A stretch of 64,000 nucleotides of DNA from Oreohelix idahoensis (Eukaryota > Mollusca > Gastropoda > Stylommatophora > Oreohelicidae), in NCBI GenBank assembly GCA_024509875.1, contig JAMPIV010019852.1, forward strand, positions 18,063 through 82,062. The letters run 5' to 3'. Below, one piece after another: positions 1-10,051 of this stretch. The position numbers and the translations under genes are program-made. The notes under the pieces were generated by a model. The model did no database searches. It worked only from the letters and a program-made list of their open reading frames with translations, and was not told the DNA's origin. The first letter of the stretch is position 1. Each line of letters starts with the position of its first letter.

Positions 1-120
1 CGGACGCTCAGGTAAAGTCAGGTAATGAAAAGAAATTTGCTTTAAGGCTGGTTTGCTTTCAACAGCAAGAATAAAGTGAAACTATTCAGACAGATAACAA
101 GTTTGCCTACATTCAGTAAC

Positions 121-360
121 ACACATTGAATATATTCTCATCGATAACAATTGGATATATTATGTTTGATAACAACAGGATATATTCTCAACAATAACAT
201 TTGGATATATTCTCATCTATAACAATTGGATATATTCTCATCGATAACAATTGGATATATTCTCGGCGATAACATTTAGAAATATTCTCATCGATAACAG
301 TTGGATATATTCTCAGCGATTACATTTGGATATGTTCTTGTCGTAAATTTTTAAAGATAG
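121..360. repeat. 25-bp minisatellite, array 1
   Basis: About nine imperfect tandem copies of a 25-bp unit that begins GATAACAATTGGATATATTC and ends CTCATC or CTCAGC. Variants are mostly single substitutions (ATTTGG for AATTGG, CAGC for CATC). The same unit recurs at 2,790-3,130 and, much decayed, at 7,385-7,760. It is non-coding on both strands: the short ORFs across it are products of the repeat. Confidence 0.9.
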
Positions 361-385
361 GTCAGAAGATATTTATGATCCCGTC

Positions 386-740
386 TGAGCAGAGGTGATA
401 GTGGTAAATATGTGAGAATACAGGTGTAAGAAATAGATTTTCACGATGGAATAGTGTAAGAGGAAGATCTGTCTCTGGAATGAGTAGTTTCTCTAGTCCA
501 GCCTATCTATACGACTATATTTTAATATAAGACAACCTTTCTCTCCCTATATGAAATATAAGTTACACTAACCACACCCACACACACACAATTATGTGAC
601 AACAATACACACACACGTGAAAAACTATGGTTAATTGGTTATGGGTCTGACCAACACGCATATGTAAGTTATTTTTGTTGTTTATTATCATTAAACGTTT
701 TACAACATCAAACATATAGAGAAATCAAATGAATCAAGTT
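386..740 (+). repeat. dispersed repeat R1, copy 1
   Basis: This stretch resembles 5,208-5,660 in the same order: a segment around AAATAGATTTTCACGA, a GTCTCTG segment, a CA-rich run, the word CTGACCAACACGC, then an AT-rich tail rich in ACAACA and ATCAAA. No ORF, terminal repeat or target duplication is visible, so the class is unknown. Both R1 copies lie between arrays of the 25-bp minisatellite, which may belong to the same element. Confidence 0.55.
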
Positions 741-2789
741 TACAGATATATGAACATAACCGAATAAGTGCCCTCCCCTTGTTGAGAAAAGATCCCAAAA
801 GAAGTTAATAACCCAAAGGTCAAAGGTAAACACTAGATTACAGAATAGGCTGTGAAGAACAAGTTCCCACTAAATTACTACTCTGTAAAGTACTCAGGTT
901 AGCGGAAAAAAGAAGTTAGTACAATAATTGTAACAAAGGAATATATTTACTCTCTCTGTCTCTCTGTCTCTCACTCTGTCATCTGTGGCCACAAACACTC
1001 TTGCTTACCTAATAATGGTGTAGGTGTGCCTTGAAAAAATTACAATAGTCTGAACCTATATTGTCAGGTGGGTTGCCCAAATCTGGCCCCAGTCCAGCCT
1101 TTGTATCTAATAATAATTACAAGGTGGACGCCAAAGTTGGTGGTTTAATTTTTCCTGGATGAATCCTGTGTCATCGCATATAGTTACTGAAGCAAGACGT
1201 TTTCGGGACGTTCACAATTACAAAAGGAGAAAAGAAGTTCCTGTATCGTCTAGCCTCTGGTTGCTAAGACAACTGTTACGATATGTAAAAACTGATAATG
1301 ATGGTAAACCCTATCGGCTGACTCTTATGGTGAGTGCCGATTTTGAAACAGCGTAGTTTTCTGGATCTCTCCGTTGCCACGGCTGTCAAACGTCAGGAAT
1401 ATATGTTCTTTCTTATGTCCAGTGGGCTGGAAAATTTTGGTAAATAATTCTGGGTAATGCACCGTCCAGTTACAATTAATATTACTGTTTCTATTGGTCT
1501 CTCTCTGAATGAAGAAAGAGGATCAAACAGGTCCAAAAATCGAAGACCCAAAATAATAATAATGTTACTGGTACTATTAAACCGCTGGCCGCTGGTTTTG
1601 ATCAAGTGCTAGATAAGAAAGAAAAGAACTTTAAAAAAAAACTGCTACTATCCTATCCACCCGTAAGTTTTCCGCTATGGCATGTCGGGAAAAAAGTGTG
1701 TGTGCCCTCCCCCGTTATTGCCTGCGGGAAAATGAACAGCGCACAAAGTCAATTATTATTCAATTTATCCATACGCGCACTTTAACCAAAATCGCCTGTC
1801 ACTACTAGCTATTTGTTGGCGTCTGTTGTTTAGTCCCATAACATTAACTCTAGTCACTTATTTAATTTCACACAATGAAATATAATGCGAATTCTATTCA
1901 GTCACTGATCCGTCACACTTAATAATCTCAGTCAGCTAAGCCGTATCTTCTTGTGTAAGAAAAATGGGTTTTTTGAAATTACATTACTCTGAACGACTGG
2001 CAAGAAATATCTATGCGTTAGGTTATTTCACTAGTTTTAAACGCTAGGGAATTATATTGAATAAAATGGTAAACCTAACACATTTTAACACTTAAGCACA
2101 ATTTCTATTACCACAAATCAGAAAATGAAATCCCCACAGGACAATTTAAAATATTTAGCGAAGAAATGGTTCTAGTCCGTCGTGCTTAGATTATCTAAGA
2201 ATTTCTGAGCAACTCTAATAACTGAATTTGAGAGAGCGCTGTATATATACAGCTTATGATGTTATTATCACTAGAAGATGTTATAATTTGCACCTCTGTA
2301 TATCATGGAATTCAGGAAACTGCGTTTCCCGGATCAAAGGTTTGTTCGTTCATTCTACTCAGCGATGCTGATCGACATCAGAAGACTTTGCCGTGCACAG
2401 GCCTCTCTTAGATTACGTCCCTTTGCACAGATCAAACATTATCTCCCCCTGGAACGTGCTAACATCAAAGGTGGTCGGGAAAATCGTATTGCCCCTTGTC
2501 TCTCTTCAAACAATCCGTTATTTCTACGCGCGTCCGCCTAATGACCGATAATTGGCAAATCGCTCGCGTGAGAAACTCAGGTAAACGAATCAGGACTCGC
2601 TGCCTGTTATACTGGCAGGTCACGGAAATTGGTAAATGTCTGTTTGTTTCCATTTCAAGAAAAAAAGGGCGTGGATTAGATATGAGTAATGCAGTCAGAA
2701 AATTGCGTGGTTTGGCTTAGCAAATGATAAACACTAAATGGGAAAGCAAAGGCTGTCATATTACTGTATCAATATTTACATTCCATGTC
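741..2789. other. non-coding, nothing recognised
   Basis: AT-rich sequence with short ORFs only (65, 70, 78, 62 and 74 codons), on both strands and overlapping each other, none with a recognisable domain. There is a short (TCTC)-rich patch at 950-980. No splice-flanked exon or RNA gene is seen. Confidence 0.5.
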
Positions 2790-3130
2790 ACAGTTCTCAT
2801 CGATAACAATTGGATATATTCTCAGCGATAACATTTGGATACATTCTCATCGATAACAATTGGATATATTGTCATCGATAAAAATTGGATATATTCCCAT
2901 CGATAACTTTTGGATATATTCTCAGCGATAAAAATTGGATATATTCTCATCGGTAACAATTGGATATATACTCTGCAATAACAATTGGATAAATTCTCAT
3001 CGATAACAATTGGATATATTCTAATCGATAACAATTAGATATATTCTCAGCGATAACAATTGGATATATTCTCATAGATAACAATTGGATATATTCTCAT
3101 CGAAAACAATTGGATATATTCTCATCTTAA
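2790..3130. repeat. 25-bp minisatellite, array 2
   Basis: About 13 copies of the 25-bp unit seen at 121-360, in the same orientation (GATAACAATTGGATATATTC, then CTCATC or CTCAGC). The array ends at CTCATCTTAAAAACTC. A 70-codon minus-strand ORF across it is a product of the repeat. Confidence 0.9.
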
Positions 3131-4862
3131 AAACTCAACAGAATGTCAGCAATAAGAGACTGACCTGTTTTAATTGATAACAATATGATCTTTCCTCATT
3201 GAAAACACGTTGTTCTAATACGACGTAATACAACAATGCAAAACCAAGGATATATTGTATCAGGGCACCTAACGCTACCTCCCTAGATCTCACACAGTCC
3301 GTATTTTGATTCTAGTGGCTGGTGTATGATGTCTCTAGTGTCTAGGGGTGAAATGAAGATGATGGTACATCAACACAATACACTTTAACTCACTATAAAA
3401 AAAATGAATAAGACGGTGGTTAAAGTTTTCTTTTAAAATTTGAAAGTTTTTTCTTTATACAATTTAATCTGCCTGTCCCGCCAACTCTTTTGAACAGGTC
3501 TTTGAAAATGAGGAAATATATTTACATATAATGTTTTAACTAAAAATATGGACTCTTGGTCCTATGAATATATTGTTAATATAGAGTTCCTGTAGGTGTA
3601 TTCACAGACTAAAACTTTAATAGTTGCTAGTGATTGTCATTTGTTATGAGGAGCTGTTGTTTTCATCATGCCCCATATAATTCAATGTTATTTTGATAGG
3701 AACTAGTTTCTTAGGATGAAATGTCAGATGTCCCAGCTGATAACATGTCACCTGGGATTCTTGGTAGGTCGAATATAAGTCAGTATATCAATGTAGAGAC
3801 AATGTAGATCAGCACCCACACGCAAGCTCCTTCAGGCTATCAGCTGACAGCTTAAACTTTATAATGGAGACTTACACCCACTCATCAGGTTTCCTGTCAC
3901 CGGATGGTAACAGGAAATAAAAACTCACTAGTTCAAAGAAATATGTCACAAATAACGTTGACTGGCAAAGAGTATGGCCTCAGTTTTGCTCTGCCCCGTC
4001 AAGATAGTGAATTTAGTAGTTAATTTTACAAGTTATCACATCTGATTTCAACGTAGTTGTTTGAATAAAATTTTCTACTCAAATGGCCACGAGACCACTA
4101 TGCCTTTTGCCAATATCTATTAGAGCCGGCCAATGAAAGCAGGCACTACTAAATAATTTTGAATTTAGTTTGAAAAAACAAAACAATTCCAAACAAACTA
4201 TGTGCCTCGTAGTCCATTGGTCAGTCTGCGTTAGTTATGCCAATAGAAAAATATGTTTCGTTTTAGTTAACCTCTTTCCTATCTCTCCCCTTTTACTCCT
4301 ATACTCTTATACCAACTAATAGAATTTGAATTTCTACAATGCCTCTTTTTTTAAACTAGCGTCCCCAATAACGTTATGTGTAACGAGCAAGAACAACAGT
4401 CTGTCTGGTCAAGCGTTCGTAGACATTTAGTATTTTCTCAATAACTTGGCTAATAATTGGACTACCATACTTTTTAAAACATATTTTTCCTCAGGGACTC
4501 TAAGCTATACTACCATATGATTTTTATGGTCAGTTTCAGTATGGTTTAGATTTTCAATTTTGTCACTGTCAATCGTCAAATATAAATTTTTACACAAGTC
4601 GGCCCTCCTCCCCCCCCCCCCCCCCCTCTCCGTCTCTAACATTTTCCTCACTATTAAAATAAACCAACTAGTTTGAGTGACGTCAGAATATTACCGCTAG
4701 GAGGAACTGGAAATTTGTCTGTGTGTTTGCCTCTGCTGGCTTTGCCCACAGCGTGTTTATATTAAATAAAGAGACCGCGTGCAGAGCGAAGAGTGGTTTT
4801 TTCAAAACTTTGATAGTGTTTTGCGTTAATTATTACAATCGTCTCGTTCTTACTACTGTGAA
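3131..4862. other. non-coding, nothing recognised; poly(C) at 4,610-4,626
   Basis: No ORF longer than background and no repeat seen elsewhere in the window. A 17-base C tract lies at 4,610-4,626. At about 4,740-4,800 a TATATTAAATAAAGAG segment precedes the small ORF at 4,863 and could be a promoter or an LTR remnant, but nothing confirms this. Confidence 0.45.
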
Positions 4863-5045
4863 ATGTCCGAATTATTACAAATGTTAGTGTTGAAGTTAAC
4901 ATATTACGTTAATTCAAACGCCAGTTTGGTCTCACAGTTCTGGCAAGTCGTTAATTACAAGCTTTTCCCCCGTTTCGTGCAGCAGATCGGCGAGATGTTA
5001 AAATGTTTATTGTACGTTTTCGAAACCGAAACTAAAGCGTGTTAG
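4863..5045 (+). other. unidentified 60-codon ORF
   Basis: An ATG-initiated ORF (MSELLQMLVLKLTYYV..., ending TKAC) of 60 codons. The context GTGAAATGTCC is only moderately good for initiation. The N-terminal half is hydrophobic and Leu-rich. An AT-rich TATATTAAATAAAGAG segment lies about 100 bases upstream. I recognise no family, and no GT donor-like site obviously turns it into an exon. It could be the first exon of a host gene, the leader of a decayed retroelement, or chance. Confidence 0.15.
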
Positions 5046-5207
5046 ATTTTTACGGCGGGTCATTTTTTTAAGCATTCCCACTGCACAAAAGGCAGCTCTA
5101 CTGGCGTTGAAGATGAAACCAGTCAGACACCTGAGGGCTGGTGTATTTATTCATCATAGGACTAAAATCTTACTGAAATAAGCGATTATCTCACAGATTT
5201 TGCTACA

Positions 5208-5347
5208 ATAGCCACAGTGAGAGATAATAGTAGAAATAGATTTCCACGAGTGGGATGGTAGACTGTGATAGAGGCTGTCTCTGAAATCGAGAAATCTTCT
5301 CTCTTTCATTTGTCTTCTACGACAGATTTAGAGGAGTCAGACAGTCT

Positions 5348-5441
<94 letters not shown>

Positions 5442-5660
5442 TATCCACTCACGTGCACGCACATACAAGACGACAGTTAGACGTACAGACGTGGGAAAAC
5501 TATAACAGATGATTATATAGTTATACTAGAACGAGCTGACCAACACGCTGATTAAGTTTAAGGGCAGTTTTAATTATCATCTAAAATCCCATCACAACAC
5601 ATAAAATTACATCAAAGCATATACAAATAGTCATAAAATCAAGGAATTTCTACAAGAAAT
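5208..5660 (+). repeat. dispersed repeat R1, copy 2
   Basis: Matches 386-740 in order and content, with the CA-rich run here expanded into the microsatellite at 5,350-5,439. Shared landmarks are AAATAGATTTCCACGA, GCTGACCAACACGC, and a tail of ACAACA and ATCAAA words. Non-coding; boundaries are approximate. Confidence 0.55.
5350..5439. repeat. compound (CA)n(TA)n microsatellite
   Basis: About 15 CA dinucleotides followed directly by about 30 TA dinucleotides. Its length is probably polymorphic and assembly-sensitive. The 71-codon ORF through it (HTHT then YIYI) is spurious. Confidence 0.97.
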
Positions 5661-7384
5661 GATAGACCCACAGTTATGATCTTCCCTCGATGTTTAGCCC
5701 ACAGTCCCGTTAGGAGAACGATGATAGCCCAAAGAGTCACAGATACATATGATTTGGGTCTAATATTTTCCCCTTTTGAAGGTATGAACTGACTTTGATA
5801 GCAGTATCTATTCTAAGGAAAAATATAGTTTAGCAACAAAATCTTGCATAAGGAAAGTTACAAAGTGAGTGAATCAAGCGAAGAACATCCTTCAGTCTAC
5901 TTTCACTCGGTTCTTTCATCAGGGCCCTGATTCACACAACCTTACCTACAATAGTTCTGTTGTTCGCCGTCTGGCGCAAGCCTTAGTGTACACTTCGTTT
6001 AATCTGTCTATCTGTGGATGAAGCGGATACCCAGCTCTGAAGGCACACGCCCTGTCAGACAGGTGTTTCTTGAAAAACCCACGGGGTTAAAGATATAAAA
6101 TGTTTATGTTTCTTACAGGTTTGTCTCTGTACTAAACGCCGGCAAAGTTGGGTTACCCTAGTATTCACTGAATAAAGAAAAAAATACATATGAAATATTT
6201 TACATATTATGTACTCGATATAACTTACATTTTGAACTGCAAGCGTAGAGTTTGACTTGACGTTTAAACTTTCCCGTGAAATAAGTTATATATAAAAATC
6301 AATCATCATGAATTAGGGATACATACGTATTCCGTCAACACTCATGAGGCATCTAGCATTTATAAGTTAGTTTAGAAAGATTATTCTCGTCTGATTATTT
6401 AGCAGTTAAATTAAATTCATTAAGGTTCATGATTTTAAGCTAGAAATTATAATTTATTCTGTTTTCCACTGTAACTCATCAGCTAGAGAATATAACAGAC
6501 TTATAAATTAATCAATCTGCCCAAAAGAAACTAGTGGGATAAAATAGGCGGTTTAACACTTAATCACTCGCAAAATCTAGATATATTAAATATAATATTT
6601 ACCTCAACACAGAACTACGGTATCGCAACGAAACTATGAGTTTTCACTTATAAGTTTAAGTATCTAGAACGAAGTGACCACGTCTACTGCAAATGAAGAA
6701 TGAGTGAAATCAAGTTTCAAACTCAGGTTAAGATATCTTAAACCAGACAAAGGGGTCCCAACTTATTTCGCAAAACGAAATAATCTCCACTTTCCGTCTT
6801 AACACCTACGTCTGCTTAGACGCTGCTCATAACTGCCAAACGTGCGTCTTCACACCTCCGTCTAACTAACTATCTGACCGTGAGCGCGCGTGTCAGAGGC
6901 GAAATGCCAGACACTCTGTCTGCTCTGAGCGAGCATGTCTGGCGCGATTCACACCTCCGTCTAACTATCGGACAGTGAGCGCTCATGTCAGATGCGAATG
7001 TCAGACGACCCGTCTCCACTGCAGAGGGCAATTTCACACTTCGCCGGGAGGTAGCCTGACGAAAAACTCTCGTGACAGCTGCAAATGTAGACAATTTGTC
7101 TGCTCATCATGTCTGATAGACTGAAATCCCACCTAAAATTATCTCGTGCAATGGACTGACACGTTAGGTAATCTACTGCGTTTCTAAATGAGAAAACGAA
7201 ACCAGGCGAAAGTTTGAATGGGAAAATAGTAATGTTAATAGTCGCAAACGTACGAATGCGAAAAACACAGGAAAAGGATAAAGAGTGATAATAAAATAGA
7301 GGACACGGGTAGAAAAAAAGAAGAGAATATAGAAAATTTATTGATCATAATCTCTATGCGACAGAAGTAAAACTCATACTTTAA
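5661..7384. other. non-coding; imperfect ~100-bp repeats at 6,850-7,010
   Basis: AT-rich sequence without genes. Within it 6,850-7,010 is GC-richer and contains two imperfect direct copies of a block starting CACACCTCCGTCTAACTA, each followed by a GTGAGCG(C) word and a TGTCAGA/GTCTG-rich segment. This patch might be a decayed transposon end, but I could not find matching terminal repeats. Confidence 0.45.
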
Positions 7385-7760
7385 CAATTTCATCTATCCC
7401 CAGCGATAACTATTTGAGCTACAATCAACAGTAACAAATTTATCTGCACAGTGCGATCACAATTAACTTAATTCCCAGTGATAACTATTAGATCTTTTAC
7501 CCCCATTAACGATTTGATGTATTCCCAGCAATGGCAAATAAATCAGGACTCAAAGATTACAATGGAGATACCCGCAGCGATAACATTTTTATCTATTACC
7601 AGCGATACCAACCTCAGCTCAAATCAGCAATAACAATTTGATCTACGCATAGAGATCAAAACTTAATGTACTCCCAGTGATGATAAATCGGTGTATTCAC
7701 AGCAGTCACATTAATTGGACCTAATTAATCTCGGTAATTTGATATATTCTCACTGAGTAT
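7385..7760. repeat. decayed 25-bp minisatellite, array 3
   Basis: Repeated words such as CAGCGATAAC, TTTGATCTATTCCCAG and AGTGATAAC recur with roughly 25-30 base spacing. They resemble the 25-bp unit at 121 and 2,790 with many substitutions and indels. It lies downstream of R1 copy 2 much as array 2 lies downstream of copy 1. Confidence 0.5.
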
Positions 7761-7844
7761 TTGTGCAGTAGCACTTACTTATGGCAATACTACTTGCATA
7801 AAAAACGAATACGAAAACAAGAAGACAATAATGAGCATATATAT

Positions 7845-8040
7845 CAGTGCTGTGGAGTAGGATTCGGAGCCGTGGAGTTCGTCGTGTTTAGCGTTTTTAG
7901 AGCCGGATTCGGTAAAAAAATGTCGGACTCCGATTCCAAATGTTATGCCGTATGACTAATAAAAAACCTGTAGTCACTTCGGACTTCTAAAATTTCAGGA
8001 GTCGGAATCGAATTTTTTTTTGGCCGACTCCACAACCATG
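7845..8040. mobile_element. hAT-type MITE, 196 bp
   Basis: The ends are imperfect terminal inverted repeats: CAGTGCTGTGGAGTAGG on the left, and CATGGTTGTGGAGTCGG read inward from the right. The 8 bases on each side (7,837-7,844 and 8,041-8,048) are both ATATATAT, the 8-bp target duplication expected for hAT transposases, although the sequence is low-complexity. The interior is rich in GGAGTCGGA-like words and has no coding capacity, so it would depend on a transposase elsewhere. The 64-codon ORF here is incidental. Confidence 0.7.
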
Positions 8041-8325
8041 ATATATATATTGTGTTTTATTCGCCATTGTCATATCATCATCATTAAAGTCAATGGATAC
8101 GACACAACAATACTTTAGAGCTGGGGTTGGCATAAGGAATATCTTGAGCTGTCTGTAGGTCATAGGGGATTATTTGGCATATCTTTAGGTGACGACGGGG
8201 AAAAGAAGAAAGATGTTTTCAGCCAGAGAAATTTTGCACTAGCCGTCTCCCGTCGGTGTTTAAAAGCGCGGTATCCCCAGGATAAAGGGAATTCCCCCCC
8301 CCCCCCCCAATTCCTAGTGAAAACT

Positions 8326-8413
8326 CACGAACTAACTGACAAAAACTCACGGTAATGGTGAACTGCACGCACGAACTAACTGACAAAAACTCACGGTAAT
8401 GGTGAACTGCACG
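8326..8413 (+). repeat. two perfect 44-bp tandem units in the LINE-A 5' region
   Basis: 8,326-8,369 and 8,370-8,413 are identical; each begins CACGAACTAACTGACAAAAA and ends GAACTGCACG. A shorter degenerate third piece (AGATAAAAACTCGGTAA) follows. Tandem 5' monomers are known to carry promoter activity in some LINEs; that role is inferred here. Confidence 0.85.
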
Positions 8414-8546
8414 AGATAAAAACTCGGTAATTTGTTTGAAAAGAAGTTAAAATTCAGTAGAATATCATTTCGTTTGAATTTTCTGTAACGGAGAGAAAAT
8501 CCATAGCGGCAAAATACATTGAGAAATATTAGTAGTGAATATCAAT

Positions 8547-9675
8547 ATGGAAGAGGACTTCGAGGGAGGTGAGTTGCACCGCCCAGGAACATTAATCATA
8601 ACAGTAACTGGCCCACAGGCCAATAGGGCATCTTATTCCCTCATAACGAGTATTCTAGCAGGGCCCGCAGGTGTGGGTACAAGTGGCATTGCCACTTTAT
8701 ATCGTTTTGCAGGGCCTTTCAGGTGGTTCGCCACCCTGACGGCAGCGGCCCAAGTTAAACACTATAAAGGGCTTCACGGGAAGAGGCTGGAGTGGACCAA
8801 TCCACAGATGAGTGTTTTGATAGAACACCAAGACAAGGAGAAGGCCAAAGGGACTCTAAATTGGATCCCGCCTACTATGAAGGCGGAGGCGGTGCAGCGA
8901 GTGGCGGCTGTCATCACGGGCGATAAAGATGCAGAAGTGACGAGGATAAAAAAACGCAGGAGACAAATGGAACTTTATGTTCAAGCCCTCAACGCATCAG
9001 GTACCGCATTTCGTTCATCTTAAAGCGGCGGACGATAAATTCCTAAGGGCATGGGTGTCCCTACCGGGGAGAAGGACCCAGTGCGTCATTTGTGGGAAAG
9101 ACGACCACTGGGTCAGCCAATGCCCTAAAAGGCGGGCGGCCCCCACTCAAGCCAAGCAAGCAAGACAAGATGAGACAGTGGCAGACAAAACTCCAGCGGA
9201 GCAGCGTAGGGCAACTGATTCCCTCGCCCCAGAAAATACTGAATCAGAATCCGAAAATGAGAAGAACACAGAAGTAGAATATACAGATGTGCTTTCTAGA
9301 AGGAATGAGAGGAACAGGAAGAGGATGTTATTGCAGGCAACAAGGGCCGTAAAATCGAAGGAGGTAAGGCTAAACAGTAGCAGGTCGCCGGTGAAACACT
9401 CCCCCAGCAAGAAAGCCCTGCCCTTATCGCCCAGGGCGTCGACATCAGAACCTTCCCCCAAGAGCGTGTCAACACCAATAGTTGATGAGCCGTATCAAAC
9501 AGAGTCCGAAGATAAAGAGTACCCCGATATGACAGGGGCTTTTCAGATGGAAGAAGAGGTGGCGCCAGAAGAACCCCACCCCAACTGGGCGAGTGCGACC
9601 GAGGACATAGACTCGATGATGTCACAAGCAAGTATATATATAGACGGGCAGGAGTTTGAACCTGTTAGCGCATGA
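8547..9675 (+). pseudogene. LINE-A ORF1: nucleic-acid-binding protein, one frameshift
   Basis: ORF1 proteins coat the element RNA and form the RNP needed for retrotransposition. The first ATG in good context is 8,547 (AATATGGAA), giving MEEDFEGGELHRPGTL; the frame is also open a few codons upstream. The first frame runs to 9,023. The product then continues in the +1 frame, entered near 8,998-9,003 (QVPHFVHLKAADDKF), to a TGA at 9,673. A CX2CX4HX4C zinc knuckle (CVICGKDDHWVSQC, about 9,081-9,122) follows the sequence VSLPGRRTQ, as in Tx1-type ORF1. The C-terminal half is acidic, Ser/Glu-rich and probably disordered. The ORF ends on ATGA, overlapping the start of the next ORF. Overall length, about 375 codons, is normal for this class. 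Confidence 0.75.
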
Positions 9676-10049
9676 GCTTACACCCACGAGTCCTTTCTCC
9701 CTGCGCTGGGACCCAGCGTAAGATGTCCGGCGTCAAGCGAGTAAGATGTGTGTGCTCCAGATGGCAGTTGACGAATGGTGCATGTGAGGTCAAGATGCAT
9801 CCCGTGGTCATCCCCCCCTGTGAGTGTACTGACGTGGTGAACAAAATAATACCAGTGTGTGGGAGAAGACACTCTTTCCAGTCGGCAAGAAAGAAAGAAA
9901 GAAAGAAATTCGGAAAAAACAATGTAAATTTAAAAGTAAATGATATAAACAACTATAGTTTAGGTGCTTTTTTACAGTGTATTTTAAGAGTTGTGTTGAT
10001 TGTAAATAGTTTTTTGATATTTAGTTTGTTCGCAAATACACACACTTAA
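9672..10049 (+). CDS. LINE-A middle ORF, 125 codons, unknown function
   Basis: An ATG ORF squeezed exactly between ORF1 and ORF2. Its start overlaps the ORF1 stop (ATGA at 9,672-9,675), and its TAA (10,047-10,049) is two bases before the ORF2 ATG at 10,052. The predicted protein has seven cysteines in the first two thirds (for example VRCVCSRWQ, PPCECTD, PVCGRRH), a basic stretch (SARKKERKKFGKN) and a hydrophobic C-terminal segment (LQCILRVVLIVNSFLIFSLF) that could be a membrane helix. I recognise no family. It may be translated by termination-reinitiation, or it may be a chance opening in the inter-ORF spacer. The tight fit on both sides makes it worth listing. Confidence 0.4.
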   Translation: MSLHPRVLSPCAGTQRKMSGVKRVRCVCSRWQLTNGACEVKMHPVVIPPCECTDVVNKIIPVCGRRHSFQSARKKERKKFGKNNVNLKVNDINNYSLGAFLQCILRVVLIVNSFLIFSLFANTHT

Positions 10050-10051
10050 AC

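Noticed and set aside
5265..5480. 71-codon ORF with HTHT and YIYI runs
   Set aside because: Translation of the (CA)n(TA)n microsatellite.
9147..9631. Minus-strand ORFs of 104 and 111 codons opposite LINE-A ORF1
   Set aside because: Shadows of the Ser/Glu-rich ORF1 coding strand, with no domain.
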